This document shows, piece after piece, positions 33,701 through 45,100 of a stretch of 64,000 nt of DNA. The stretch is from Amborella trichopoda (taxonomy: Eukaryota; Streptophyta; Magnoliopsida; Amborellales; Amborellaceae). The stretch is taken from contig NW_006494789.1 in NCBI RefSeq assembly GCF_000471905.2, positions 5,250,755 through 5,314,754 on the forward strand. Reading direction: 5' to 3'. Under the pieces are notes generated by a model, which saw only the letters and a program-made list of their open reading frames with translations, did not search any database and was not told the DNA's origin. The position numbers were made by a program, and so were the translations under genes. The first letter of the stretch is position 1. The number at the start of each line of letters is the position of its first letter.

Positions 33701-33960
33701 TTATCTCTCTTCTTTTCTCTCTTCTTTCTCTCTTCTTCTCTCTCTTCTGTTCTCCCTTTTTATTCTTCTCTCTCTTCTCTCTTATGTTCTCTTCTCTCTT
33801 CTCTTCTCTCTCTTATCTTCTCTTCTCTATCTTTTTTTCTCTCTCTTCTTCTCTCTCCTCTCGTCTTCTTTCTTCTCTTCTTCATCCCTTCTCTTTTTTA
33901 TTCTATTTTTTTCTTCTTCTTCGTCTCTTTTCTCCTCTTCTTCTTTTTTCTCCTCTCTCA
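33700..33960 (+). repeat. Pyrimidine microsatellite in LTR4
   Basis: TTCTCTCTTCTTCTCTCTTC-type repeat close to the LTR end. Confidence 0.85.
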
Positions 33961-34096
33961 TCAGTTTGTATACCTGCTCTTGCTCTTGAGCAAGGTTCTC
34001 TAGAGTGCCATCTCAAAGTCTTGGGTTCCCTCGAAACCCGAGACGCATGTCGCCAAATCATCCAGATCTGGAGGGCGAGATCAAGGCACCTAACCA

Positions 34097-35000
34097 ACCT
34101 TATTCTAATGCTTGGCCCAGTGATCATCTCGATTAAGGTTCACCGTTGGGGGCACCCGGTTATATGACTACTGCTGCTTGCCTGCATGAGGAGCTGTGTG
34201 TGTCTTTATTGTGCCTACCCCTTTGGAGAGGTTCAAAGTTTGGGAGGCGGCCTTCTTCAGATCTCTTATGATGACAACCACATTGATTACCGCTTTTTGC
34301 TGATTGCCTTGAGCGTTGATCTGAGAGTTGCCATTGCCCTGGTTGTTTCTCGAGCTTGAAGACTGTTGTCGTGACCTACCATGGTGGCATGGCAGGCTTT
34401 CTATACGAACTGATTTAGAGATCAGCTCTGACATGGAGGTCGTATTAGAGGCCTCAATATGTAGGGCAATCTCGAGTCGCATGTTTCGTATGCAAGTCTG
34501 GACTGCTTCCTTCTCAGACAGGATTAGAATGGTAAGAAGCCAAATCTCTCCATCTCGCTTTGAACTGGTCCACAGGCTCATCAGGTTCTTGGGTCAAGGT
34601 GAGATGCTCAACGACTTGGACCTCTCTCTCGACCTCATAGAAGCGCTAATAGAACAATCTCTCCATTTCCTCCCAAGTATGTACTGAATTCGGAGGAAGC
34701 CGGGCATACCACTGAAAGGCCGAGCCATCAAGAGTTTCAACAAACTGACGGAGGAGAAGTCTCCCATCAACCGTTGTCTGTCAACATGCCGCTTGGAAAT
34801 GCACAATATGCTGGTGCGAGGATGTTGTACCATTGAATAGGGTAAACTTCCCCTTTTAGTAATCCGAGGGAAACGAAACCTGATCAATGTAGGAGGGGTA
34901 CGTCTTTTGGTAAAGAGTTGTCCCTTGTATTTCCAGGATCTATCTATTCTTTAAGCAGTGGGTTACCATAGAGTCGATGTCTACTTGTGAAAACATTTGA
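34097..35000 (-). pseudogene. Gag of E3, main capsid domain
   Basis: Capsid domain of the Tat-like gag, spread over two frames. Recognisable are FVETLDGSAFQWYARLPPNS (about 34680-34740), LTLTQEPDEPVDQFK (about 34555-34600), then ALHIEASNTTSMSELISKSV and the glutamine/asparagine-rich tail at 34168-34480. The same order occurs in E4 and E6. Stops and frameshifts interrupt it, and LTR4 separates it from its C-terminal part. Confidence 0.8.
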
Positions 35001-36568
35001 GGGGCAGAGCTATCTTGCGAGGCCGGTGAGGAAGTCTGCTTTGGAGCTGCATCTGCTCGGGCATGGGAATTTGCCTCATGATGGGTTGAATTGGCTGTCG
35101 ATCACATGCTTTCCATGCGATCTATCTTCTCCATCATGGCGCGCACCATGTTTTCGAACCTATTCATGCGCTCTTCTTGGGAGTCGTTAAGTTCGTTCAA
35201 GACCATGACGTTGACCATCTCTTTGGGCTCTGTGACTTAAAGAGGGTAAAAGGGGTTCTTGTGAAGAGGGTTATCGGAGCTAGCTGCCTCGACTATTTGA
35301 GCGGCTTCGCTGGTTAAGATTCACAGACCCCGGTCACGCTTGGCTTTGAGGCTTTGATGAACCTTATGCCAGAACTACGATCGGGATTGCAATTGGCTAG
35401 CTTTTCTTGCGCATGAAAGAGCCATCTTCATCAGATGAAGCAATGAGTGTGGACCAGGAATTTGGGCTAACCTAGGTCGTGGAGGACGAAGGACTTGCTC
35501 TCCCATCGGGTCTTTGCCCCGAGCTCCGTTATGAGCCTCAAAGACATGACCGAGTTGATGGAGCTGGCTCAAGATGGTACTCTTGGGGAAAGTCTTTGGG
35601 TATCATGGCTCAAGATGCTTGCCCAAAAGGGAAGGGGCAAGCGGGGGAAGGATCAACTCATGATGACGCTTGAGTCGGGAGCGAGGAGCGATTCGTGAAG
35701 ACGACGTGTGTGTGCCCCTTGAAGAAGGATCACGGGTGACTTTGGGGTCAGCCCAGGCTCGAACAGGTAGTCTGGCCTTAGGAGGCTAAGAACTTTGAGC
35801 GGGTGTCTGTAAGGGAACACGCTTACGTGGTGGGTAAGTATGTGCTTAGAGGGAGGACGAGGTGGTCATCTTCCGTGTACTCAGATTGGCGCAGCGACGA
35901 CATTACCCTGAGCGGTGGGATGCACATGTACAGGTTTCTGCCCAGGGAGGCCTAATCCTGGACAGTTACTCTAAGTAACACAAGGGTTGCCCCGAGGTGT
36001 GGCTAGAGTGGATGACCCACGATCCTTAGGGTGTGTGCGTGAGGTGGAGGCTTCAGGATCTCCTCCTCGATGTGTTGAGCCTCTAAGCATAGAGACCTAA
36101 GGTCATGTAGGAACATGGGGTGTATCCTTACGGCAACTCATAGAAGCAATGGCAACTTCCTTGCCCTTTGCAGAATGGGACTAGGTAGCCTTTCGGCGTC
36201 CCTCAGCAATACGACCGGCAAGTGACTTGTCGGTGACAAGGTGCATGTTGTGAGTGGCGGCAGACGTGCTACCTGTGCAAAGTTCTTTGGTGGGAGTTCC
36301 ACCAAAGCTAGGAGATGGGGAGTTATGGACCTTCAAGTCCCTTCTCACACCTATCTAGGTCAGGACCAGAGGGCTAGACATTGGGTCTTTGCTCATCAGG
36401 AAAGTCGGAAACGAAGCTGAAGGAGCTTGTCTTCGAGGGAAACTTGCGAATGTGGGGATGAGAAGACCTGAATGAATGGGTTAAGGCACCCTGAAGCCAT
36501 GTGTGTGTAGTGCAGAAAAACAAAGGAGAAACTAGCCAAACAAGGACGATTCGACAAAGGGGTAGTGT
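35001..36568 (-). pseudogene. Leader and pre-gag reading frame of E3
   Basis: From the PBS to gag, about 1.5 kb. Part encodes a frame conserved among copies: 35375-35572 (LHQLGHVFEAHNGARGKDPM, LLHLMKMALSCARKASQ) matches 42169-42369 in E6 and 52191-52300 in E4. Ogre elements carry an extra ORF upstream of gag; this may be its counterpart or an extended gag N-terminus. Stops are frequent, and I recognise no domain. Confidence 0.5.
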
Positions 36569-36587
36569 GTCCTTAATGGAGTCGCCA
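36569..36587 (-). other. Primer binding site of E3 (tRNA-Arg type)
   Basis: On the - strand TGGCGACTCCATTAAGGAC starts three bases (ACT) after the LTR end. It closely matches the complement of the 3' end of a plant tRNA-Arg (TGGCGACTCC-ACTGGGGATC), the primer known for Ogre/Tat elements. Confidence 0.85.
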
Positions 36588-37309
36588 AGTTGGTTAGATG
36601 CCTCAATTTTGCCCCCCGGTTGAGATGACCTAGTGGCACGTGTCTCGGGTTTCAAGGGGAACCCGGGGCTTGAGACCACTCTCTTGCGAACCTTGTTATA
36701 AAACAATGGCAGGTACACCAATTGGTGAGAGAGGAATTTAACATGAGGCAGGACACACCTCACCTGGGTCCGTGACTCACTTGGGCTGACTCGCGTGGGC
36801 GTCCTCTTAGATCATGATGGAAACGCCTCAAGTTCTTCAACTGGTTCGATATCACATCCCTTGACCTGTACTCTCCTATTTCTGTGATCACACACACATG
36901 GTTAAGTTTACAAGACAAGGGGGTCTAGGGATCCATCCTTGTCTTTAGGCAAATGCACATATGCGTGCACATTCAAAGAAGAAGGGAAAGGAATGAGATG
37001 AAGATTGGGGTGATAAGAGGAGAAGGGAGAAATAGAATAGAAGAAAGGGAAATTTAACCAGGTCGCTAGACTGACACAGTAGCTAGACCTGTATGTTGAT
37101 TGACCTGGCGTGGTAGCAAGACGGGCACGGTAACTCAAACCGGCACAGCGGTAATACTACTTGACAAAAAAATCAACACCGACCGGCCTGACACGATGGC
37201 TAGCCTATCGTGACAGCAAGATGGGCACGATAACTAAGACCGACATGGTGGCAATATTGCTTGACGACGGGACTACCATGACAGTGCTAGACTTAGTATG
37301 TCCCTTATC

Positions 37310-37900
37310 AAACAAGAGAGGAGGGAGAAAGAAGAGAGAGATGAACGAAAGAGAGGAAAGAGAAGAAACGAGGGAGAAGATATAAGAACAAGAAGAAGAA
37401 GTGAAGAGAAGAGAGAAAAGAAGAATAGAAGAAGAGAAGAGAAAAAAGAAAAGAGAGAAAAGTGAGAAGAAAGAAGAGAGGAGGAGAAGAGAGACAGAAG
37501 AAAGAGAATCAAAAGAGAGAAGAGAGAAGAAGAGAGAGAAGAGAGATAAAAGATAAGAAACAGAAGAGAGAGAAGAGAGACAAAAGAGAAGAAATAGAAG
37601 AGAGAAGAGAGAAAAAGAGAGAAACATAAAAGAAAGAGAGAAAAAGAGAGAAACATAAAAGAGAAGAGAGAAAAGGGAAGACATAGAAGAGAGAAGAGAG
37701 AAGAAGAGAGAGAAACATAAGAGAGAGGAAGATAAAGAAATAGAAGAGAGAAGAGAGAAGAGAGAAGAGAGAAGAAAGAAGAAGAGAGAGAAACATAAGA
37801 GAGAGGTAGAGAGGGAAACAAAAGAGAGAAGAGAGAAGAAGAGAAGAAAGAAAAGAGAAAAGAGAGAAAGGCAGAGAGGGAAGAAAGAAGAAAAAAGAAG
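37310..37900 (-). repeat. Polypurine microsatellite in LTR5, inner block
   Basis: GAAGAGAGAGAAACATAAGA-type repeat with an irregular 20-40 base period. The long Ser/Leu frames on the complementary strand are low-complexity artefacts. Confidence 0.85.
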
Positions 37901-38880
37901 AGAAAGAAAGAAGAGAGACATGAACGACGATGGGGTTCTATTGTCTATGAAAGAGGAAGGAGAAAGAAGAAAGAAGCATGGACGGAGATGGGGTGGTTCA
38001 TGATAGAGGAGAAAGAAGAGTGAAGAAAGTATGGACGACGATGAGTTTATGATGTCCATGACAGAGGAGAGAGAAAAGAGAAGAAAGCATGGACGATGAT
38101 GGGTTATGTCATCCATGACAAAGGAGAGAGAAGACAGAAGAAAGTATTGACGACTATGGGGTTCCATCGTCTATGACAGATGAGAGAGAAAGGGAGAGAA
38201 GGAGAAAGAACATGGATGATGATAGGTTCTGGCGTCCATGATAGAAGGGAGAGAGTAAGAGAGAGGAGAAGAAGAACCATCGATGACGATGGGTTTCGCC
38301 GCCCATGACGAGAAAGAGAGAGTAAGAAAGAACATGGACGACGATGGGTTCTGTTGTCCATGATGAGAAGAGAGAAAAAGAGGACATAGATGGCGATGTG
38401 TTCCGCTGTCGAAGCCAGGGGAATGAAGAAAAGAGAGATCATGGACGGTGATGTGTTCTGCCGTCCATGACAGGGGAGAAAGATAGGAGAGAAAAAAGAA
38501 AGGACACGCACGGCGATAGCCATCGCTGTGCGTAGTTGAAGGGACTCAAACACAACCCGGCCCTTGTCGGAATAAATGTTGTGCGCGAAGATGATCATCG
38601 CCATGCACAACATGAAGAAAGGGGAATGTGGACAAAGGCCCAGCCAGCCAATCGGGTTAAGGCCCGGCTCACTGTGCATGTTCCCAGACGAGAGGACGTC
38701 GTGCTCGGCAATGGGCACTGCCGCGCATGACTGGAGAGGAGAGAGAAAAAAAAGAACAGAGAGAAAGAAAGAAGAAAAAGATTAGGAAAGAGAAGAGAGA
38801 AAAGGAAAGAAGAGGGGATGAGAGAGGAAAGAGACTAGAGAGGAAGAGAAAGAAATGCATGGCAATAGCCTACTGCCGGG
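37900..38880 (-). repeat. Subfamily A hairpin array in LTR5
   Basis: About twelve units of 55-65 bases, for example CATGGACGACG (38333-38343) paired with TGTTGTCCATG (38352-38362). Units near 38480-38545 and 38570-38730 have different stems (CACGCACGGCGATAG with CATCGCTGTGCG). The layout mirrors LTR1. Confidence 0.75.
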
Positions 38881-39065
38881 CGTGTCGAGAGAGAGGAAAG
38901 AGAAATAGAGGAGAAGAGGAAAAGAGAGGAAGAAAGAAGAGGAGAGAGAAAGAAGAAGAGAGAGAAAGAAAGAAGAGGAGAGAGAAAGAAGAAGAGAGAG
39001 AAAGAAAGATGAGGAGAGAGTAGAGAGAAAGAAGAGTGAGAAGAGAGGAGGAGAGAGAAAGTTAC
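38880..39065 (-). repeat. Polypurine microsatellite in LTR5, outer block
   Basis: GAGGAGAGAGAAAGAAGAAG-type repeat immediately after the poly(A) region on the element strand. Confidence 0.8.
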
Positions 39066-39128
39066 CTTCATCAAGAGATATCATAATTTTTTTTTATCTC
39101 CTCTCTCTCCCTTGGACGTGCCCACAAT

Positions 39129-39134
39129 TTTATT
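39129..39134 (-). terminator. Poly(A) signal of LTR5
   Basis: TTTATT on the + strand gives AATAAA on the element strand, about 60 bases after the TATA box. Confidence 0.5.
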
Positions 39135-39194
39135 GCTCAAACTCTAAATTTTCATTCATCCATTGAGGTTCCTTTACAATGAAGTATAACATGA

Positions 39195-39202
39195 TATTTA
39201 TA
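39195..39202 (-). promoter_or_regulatory. TATA box of LTR5
   Basis: TATAAATA on the - strand at the conserved LTR position. Confidence 0.6.
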
Positions 39203-40431
39203 GAGTTGGGCCATAAACATGGGTGGATGTATAAGCTAATTGATGATAATTATAATTTATTAAAATTAAAATAAAATATAAATACCGGTGCAAAATTACA
39301 GTTTTGCCCATGCCCGACGATACACAAAATTCCAAAACAGTCCATGCTGCTGCCCTAGAACGTGTGTGATCTTCCATGGATGATTTGAGGTTGCTCCAAT
39401 GCCTGTTTGGTAAAAAGATGATTACTTTCTCGTTGGGATCGACATGACGATCAATTTGATATTAACTTCAAGCTACGAATTGTGTTTTTAGGCCACGATC
39501 ATGCGACTTGAAAAATTTTGATCGATAGTGTGCTCATTTCTTGTTATTTTTCTTTGATTTCTTCACTGAATTGCACTGAGCGTACCATCACGATCGTGTT
39601 GCAACAAACACAGCTCGATTTCATGCCCGAAAGAAGATTTTACCATATTAGGTTTTTGACATGAATTTATAGCAATTTTGACAACCTCGTGTGTCTAATT
39701 TGACCATTCATCACATGTGAATTTTAGCTCAGATGTAGCCTAGGACCTTACGCATGCAATGGAACTGGTTTCCTGTCGATCCGATGTGCGAGTGTCATGA
39801 TATGGTCGCTCGAGCAAGGTGTATCGCTGCTGATTTTTCTGCAACATTTGTCGCGAATCATCAATTTCTCTCGAGCCTTTCTTCCTACTCGAACATCGTC
39901 ATAAGACGTGCCACATATCAAAAGACTCGTCTTGACGAAACAAACACACTCGCAAAATTTGAGCATGATCCGTCTCAAAACTAATGGGATATGAATTTCT
40001 GAAGTTGGTGCTTGTGACTGTGCAAACCAACTTCCTTTAATGGAGATTGGTTAATGTTTCACCCATAACTTTGTCTTGGAACGTCTGTTTAAGCCGAAAC
40101 TTGACCCCTAAAATTTTTCGACCGTTCTGGATCCAATGGTAGTGGTCCCACAACCATTTGATGCATTGAAAATAGAGTTTTAGTTATATGATCCATTTTA
40201 GGGTGCTAGAGGTTGATTTTTTTGAAACGATTTATTTGTCTGCACTGCCTTAGACATGTCAAATTGTGACGAAACTTGGCAGGTGACTTTTTGGAGTCTT
40301 TAAAAAGATTTTAATTTATTCTGGGGCAATTTTGAGATTGTAAAAAATTACACTGTATGTCAAGGCTTTATTGACTGACTTCTCTTTTATTTCGCATCGG
40401 GGCCCAAGGTTTTGAAAAAAGTCCTCAAAGA

Positions 40432-40907
40432 AAGAGAAGAGAGAAAAGAAGAAGTAAAGAGATGGGAGGAGAAGAAAAAAAGAAGAAGAGAAGAGAAGGG
40501 AAGAGAAGAGAGAAGAAGAAGAGAAGAATAGAAGAGAAGGAAAGAGAAATGAGAGTGGAAATAAGAGAGAAGACAGAAGAGAGAGAGGAAGGAGAGGAGA
40601 AGAGAATAGATGAAAGAAGGAGAGAAGAAGAGAGATGAAGAGAGAAGAAGAGAGAAGGAGAAGAAGAGATGAAGAGAATAGAAGATAAGAGAAGTGAGAA
40701 GAAGAAGAAGAGAATAAGATAATAGAAGAGAAGAGAAGTGAGAAGAAGAAGAAGAGAATAAGATAATAGAAGAGAAGAGAAGTGAGAAGAAGAAGAAGTC
40801 GAGGAAAAGAAGAGGATGAGAAGAGATGGAAAAGGGAGGAGAAAGAAGAGAGAGAACATAAAAGTGAGAAGAGAAGAGAAAGGAGACAGAGAAGAGAGAA
40901 GAGAAAA
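40432..40907. repeat. Polypurine tract beyond the 5' end of LTR5
   Basis: About 475 bases of GAAGAGAGAAGAAG-type repeat, including a near-exact duplication of a 50-base block (40690-40790). It lies outside LTR5 yet resembles the inner microsatellite of these LTRs. It switches at 40907 into a pyrimidine-rich + LTR end, an inverted junction. It is probably a fragment of another LTR. Confidence 0.7.
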
Positions 40908-41249
40908 TTCTTCTCTCCCCTATCTTTCTTCTCTTCTTCTTTTTGAATGCGAATGCTTGTGTGTGATGGTAGAAAAGTAAAAAACAAGAAGAATACATGC
41001 CAAGGGAGGTGATTCCGAACCAGTTTTATTACTGGGGGATTGATCTAAGAGGGCACCCATGCAAGTCAGCTCGAGTATGTCCCGAACCCACCTTAAATTT
41101 CTCTCACCGGTTGGTAACTCCTGCTCTCGTCTTCGAACGGGGTTCCCGAGAGAGCGATCTCAAAAACATCCCGGGTCTTCCCTCAAAACTCGAGACGCTG
41201 TCGCCCGGTCCCCAAAGGTTCCAGAGTGCAAGATCAAGGCACCTAACCA
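40908..41249 (+). repeat. LTR 3' end, 5' LTR fragment of E6
   Basis: Matches 23690-24065 of LTR3 (shared words AAGGGAGGTGATTC, AACCAGTTTTATTACTGGGG) and ends CCTAACCA directly before a PBS. Only the last 340 bases of the LTR are present here. Its 5' part may be LTR1 at 6518-9197, separated by a rearrangement. Confidence 0.85.
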
Positions 41250-41252
41250 GCT

Positions 41253-41271
41253 TGGTGACTCCATTGGGGAC
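41253..41271 (+). other. Primer binding site of E6 (tRNA-Arg type)
   Basis: TGGTGACTCCATTGGGGAC, three bases after the LTR end, one transition away from TGGCGACTCCATTGGGGAC. Same spacing and motif as in E3. Confidence 0.88.
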
Positions 41272-42386
41272 TTACTACCCCTTAGTTAGATCGTTCTTGT
41301 TTGGCTAGTTTCTTCTTTTATTATCTGTTTTCATTGTCTTTACACACTTTATTATGGCTTGCGGGTTCTGTAACCCATTTATCCAAATTTGAGATTTTCT
41401 TATTTATTATCAGCTTTCATTGTCCTTCAACTTTGTTCCCAACCATCCTCTTGAGTAAAGACCCCTTTGTCTAGCTTCCAAGTCTTAACCTGGACTGACG
41501 TGAGGTGGGACCTAAAAATCCCTCACTCCCCATCTCCTCGCTCTGGTGGAAACTCCACCAAGGAGCCCTACATTGAAAGCACTTCTGTTGCGCCACTCAG
41601 CATGCACCCAGCCACTAGCAAGTCACTTGCCGGTCGTGTTTTCGAGGTATACCGGAAGGCTGCCTAGTTCCTTTATGTAAAAGGCAAAAAATATGCCATT
41701 GCTTTTGTGGCTCTCCATAGGGCTACCCCCCACATTCTGCACCATTGGTCTGTATCCCTAAAGGCTCATCACGTCGAGGTGGAAACCCCACGGTCTTCAT
41801 TCCTCATACACACCATAAGGCTCGTGAGTTACTAACTCGAGCCACACCTCGGGGCAACCCTCTTATTACTCACTCGAGCCACATACTACTCATATGCATC
41901 GCACTGCTCGGGCAACGCCATTGCCATGCCAACCCGAGTACACATGAGACAACCTTATCATCTTCCTACTCTGCACACACAAGCACACCCTATAAGGGGC
42001 AGGGATCTACTTGTTCCCTTGTAGACACTTGCTCCAGGCCGGGTTGACCCCCAGGTCTCTCGTAACCCTTCTTCAAGGGGCACACATGCATCGCCATCAC
42101 CGACGCCCTCTCGCCCTCGACTCAGGTCTCCTCATGAGTCAACCCTGCTCTGGCCCGCTCCTTCAACTTTGGTGCTCACCATCCTGAACCAGCCTCGTCA
42201 CTTTGGTCACGTCTCTCGAGCCCACAAGAGACCTCGGGGCATCGACCTGATGGAAGATCAAGTCCTTCATCCTACCCGGCCCAAGATGATTCCAGTTCCA
42301 GACCCTCATCTATTGCCGCACCTGATGGAGACAACTCTCTCCTATGCAAGAAGAGCAGACCAGCCGTGACCTAGATCGCAGTTTGG
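41272..42386 (+). pseudogene. Leader and pre-gag reading frame of E6
   Basis: Non-coding start, then from about 41467 an interrupted frame (MSSFQVLTWTDVRWDLKIPH) and, at 42169-42369, the block conserved with E3 and E4: LNQPRHFGHVSRAHKRPRGI followed by LLPHLMETTLSYARRADQ. Function unknown. It could be an Ogre-like ORF1 or an N-terminal gag extension. Stops interrupt it. Confidence 0.5.
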
Positions 42387-42472
42387 TCATGAGGTCCATC
42401 AGAACCTCAAGACTAAACGTGAAAGGGGTCTACAAATTTTTGTCATGAGGTCCATCAAAACCTCAAGACTAG
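42387..42472 (+). repeat. 56-base direct duplication in E6
   Basis: TCATGAGGTCCATCAGAACC at 42387 recurs at 42443 with one change, so the segment is tandemly duplicated at the beginning of the gag region. It is not seen in E4. Confidence 0.8.
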
Positions 42473-44130
42473 GAAGGTGACTAAGGTAGTCAAAACAAGC
42501 AATTCTGACGACCCTCTTCTCCTGAATCTCTTCTATCCCCTTTAGATGATGAAGCTTGAAGAAGAGCTTCATGGGCCTTGTGTTGTGGTTAGTAGCCACG
42601 GTCCTAAGACCGTTGAGAACCAATCCCGACACGATTAGCATATAAGAGTCGAGTTCAGTCAGGGCACGCTGGCCCCCTACCGACTGACCTACAACGTACA
42701 ACCTGTCAGGTTTGCAAGCCCTATGTTGCCACTAACGTTGACCTCCATAGTGAAACAGTCAACGTAATGGTCGTAAGCGAGCTTGGTGATACGCAGGAAG
42801 AGCTCAAGAACAAGTTCGAGGATATGGTGCACGCAATGATGGAAAAGATCGATCAAATTGAAGTTGCACGACAATCGGCTAACCATGAGGTCAATTCCCA
42901 TCACTCTGATGGTGCACCTCCAAGGCAGCCCCCTCCTTCTACCTCACAGGACAATTCTATCCCCCATCCCATCTCTCAGATAGACATTGACGCTATGGTC
43001 ACCCATAGCATAAAGAACAGACAAATCCCAAGGATACAGGGCACAACGCCTTATTAAAGGCCATACCGCTCGTATATTGATCAGGTCCCGTATCCCTCCG
43101 ATTATAAGAAAGGGGAGTTTCCTTTATTTAACGGAACCATGTCCCCAAACCAGCATATTGCCCACTTCCAAGCAGCATGTCGAGAAACAGCGGCTGACGG
43201 GAGACTTCTTGTCTGACAGTTCGTTGAGACCCTCAATGGCCCAACATTTCAATGGTATGCTCGATTCCCTCCAAACTCCGTCCATATGTGGGTGGAGATG
43301 GAGAAGATGTTCGATCAAAACTTCTATGAGGTCTAGAGAGAGGTTCAAACCATCAAACTTCTCACCCTGACTCAAGACCCTGATGAGCTCGTGGATCATT
43401 TCATATCAAGATGGAGAAACTTGGCCTCTCGCCATCCTAACCATATGTCTGAGATGGAAGCAGTCCAAACTTGCGTGCGGAAAATGGGACCTGAAATCGC
43501 TCTACATGTCAAGGCCTCTAATCTGACCTCCATGTCAGAGTTGATATCTAAATCAATCTTCATAGGAAGTCTATCACGCCACCATGGTGCGACACGACAA
43601 CCATCTACAAGTTCAACAAACAACTGGGGCAATGGTAACTCTTGGAATAACACAAGGGGCAGCCAACAGAAAGGAGTAATCAGTGTGGCCGTCGTGGTCA
43701 CTTATTCAAAGAAGGCTCCCTCCCAAACTTTAGACCTCTTTAAAGGGGTAAGCACAACAAAGGTAGCACCCCAGGCTGGCAAGCAACAACAATCGTATAA
43801 TCGAGTACCCCCACCAGCCAACCTTGATTGGGGTGATTATTTCACTAAGCACAGGAACAAGGTCTACCCCTTCGAGGAGGAATGGGTCCCTGCACTGTTC
43901 CAGCAATTATTGGAATAGAATATGATCCAGCTTTCAGAAACCAAATTCCCTGAGCAACCTGGCCTTGACACTTAGGCGAATTATTGTGCCTACCATTGGA
44001 GGATCAATCATCCTACAGATGACTGCTACACGCTGAAGGATATTATCAAGGCCCTGATTTTGAATGGCCAGATAAAGCTTGAAGACTTAAAGAGAGCCTT
44101 CGGGGCAGCCGAGCCTCTCATGTCGTAACC
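42473..44130 (+). pseudogene. Gag of E6 with first zinc finger
   Basis: The most readable gag in the window. It starts with a coil-like helix (ELKNKFEDMVHAMMEKIDQI, 42790-42850) and a proline-rich linker. The capsid domain follows: KGEFPLFNGTMSPNQHIAHF (43105-43165), FVETLNGPTFQWYARFPPNS (43220-43280), LLTLTQDPDELVDHFISRWR (43355-43420), EIALHVKASNLTSMSELISK. A Q/N-rich tail is followed by CAYHWRINHPTDDC (about 43988-44030), a C-x2-H-x4-H-x4-C knuckle. In-frame stops occur near 43217 and 43334, a frame change before 43057, and stops at 43916 and about 43972. It makes the virus-like particle and binds RNA in related elements. Confidence 0.85.
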
Positions 44131-45100
44131 ATCCAAGAGGAAGACGAAATGCTCGATGTCCTTTACGCCTTCTTCATTATAATGCTTCAAGAAGGCATAA
44201 TCACATTGAAGCAAGCAAGGCAGCCGCGTCGCCTTGCTAAGGGGTCTGAAGATCGTTGGTGCCCATACCATCAGATGAGAGGCCATTATCTATCAGAGTG
44301 CACAAACTTCCTTGATATATTCACAAAGAAAATGCGGGAGTGTCAAGAGTTCTATAATCTCCCTATAAGTGATCCCTAATTCATCCCCCTATCATAGCAA
44401 GAAGGTCTCACAGAGTAGGACGTTCCTATCAATGACTCGGACTTTGCGGAACCCTCAATTCCCCAGCCATGAATAGTCTACCATGGCCAAAGCAGACTCA
44501 AGTCCTCAAGGCGAGAAGCAGTTCGCCAAGCTAGGGCTGTTCACTAGCCCAGTGAAATGAATCAAGCATCACCTCAGAAATCCAAAAAATGACGTGCACC
44601 AAGGGCTACTCGTCGAAGAAAGAACACAGATCAACCCACAGTTGAGAAAGAATTTCTTGGGCCCCTTCCTCCACTGCGAACTTTACTGGACTTCATCCCT
44701 GACACAACCCTTCTTCCTTCTTTATCTTGTCAAGAAGACATCCCCGTGCCATCTCCCACTCAGCATAGGTCTAATGAGGGTGACGATGTTAAAAGCACTC
44801 CCCAACGGTCTAAGAAGGGGAAAGACCTAAAAGACCCCCTGCACCCGTCCAACCCTGGTGACGCCGTATAAAGCTGCCCATATCGGTCTGATGAGGGGAA
44901 CAAACTTAAAAGTCCCCCACCTTTTAACCCTTATCCTCTTTCTTCTCCTATTTTTTATTCTCCCTCTTTTGTCTCTTCTGTAGGTACAACCTTGATATGC
45001 CCGGACTTTGAGGCTCTGGACCGAGAACTTGCAGGAGCCAATATAAGCAGGATGCAACAAAAATGATTGAAAGACCCTGACACAGTCACCAGGATTCCTA
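44130..45100 (+). pseudogene. Gag-pro linker with second zinc finger, E6
   Basis: 44149-44379 encodes IIMLQEGIITLKQARQP and then WCPYHQMRGHYLSEC, a second C-x2-H-x4-H-x4-C finger about 270 bases after the first. Beyond it, 44740-44930 encodes short acidic repeats (EGDDVKSTP, GKDLKDPLHPSNP types) also seen in E4 and E5. The frame is broken by several stops. Confidence 0.7.

Larger units (their letters stand above)
30971..34096 (+). repeat. LTR4, solo LTR inserted in gag of E3
   Basis: Starts TGTTTGAAGA and ends CCTAACCA, length 3126, with no internal sequence attached. It is flanked by ATCTT (30966-30970) and ACCTT (34097-34101), a 5-bp target duplication with one change. The intact order of this gag segment is seen in E4 (50560-50620, GGGGTAGACCTTGTTCTTAT), which shows that ACCTT was the target. 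Solo LTRs arise by recombination between the two LTRs of an inserted element. It carries a subfamily A hairpin array and lacks most of the unique U5 part seen in LTR3. Confidence 0.92.
36591..40431 (-). repeat. LTR5, - strand, 5' LTR of E3
   Basis: On the - strand it runs from TCTTTGAGG at 40431 (a mutated TGTTTGAAG) to CTAACCA at 36591, length 3841, directly followed by the PBS. It holds TATA box, poly(A) signal, two purine microsatellite blocks, a subfamily A hairpin array and the unique U5 end (36600-37310) shared with LTR2 and LTR3. Its 3' partner of the same subfamily is not visible at the other end of E3. Confidence 0.88.

Noticed and set aside
9198..40431. LTR2 and LTR5 as the two ends of a single 31-kb element
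   Set aside because: They are both - strand and at the right ends, but carry different hairpin modules (B and A), and the flanking 5-mers (CTTTC and AAGAG) do not match as a target duplication.
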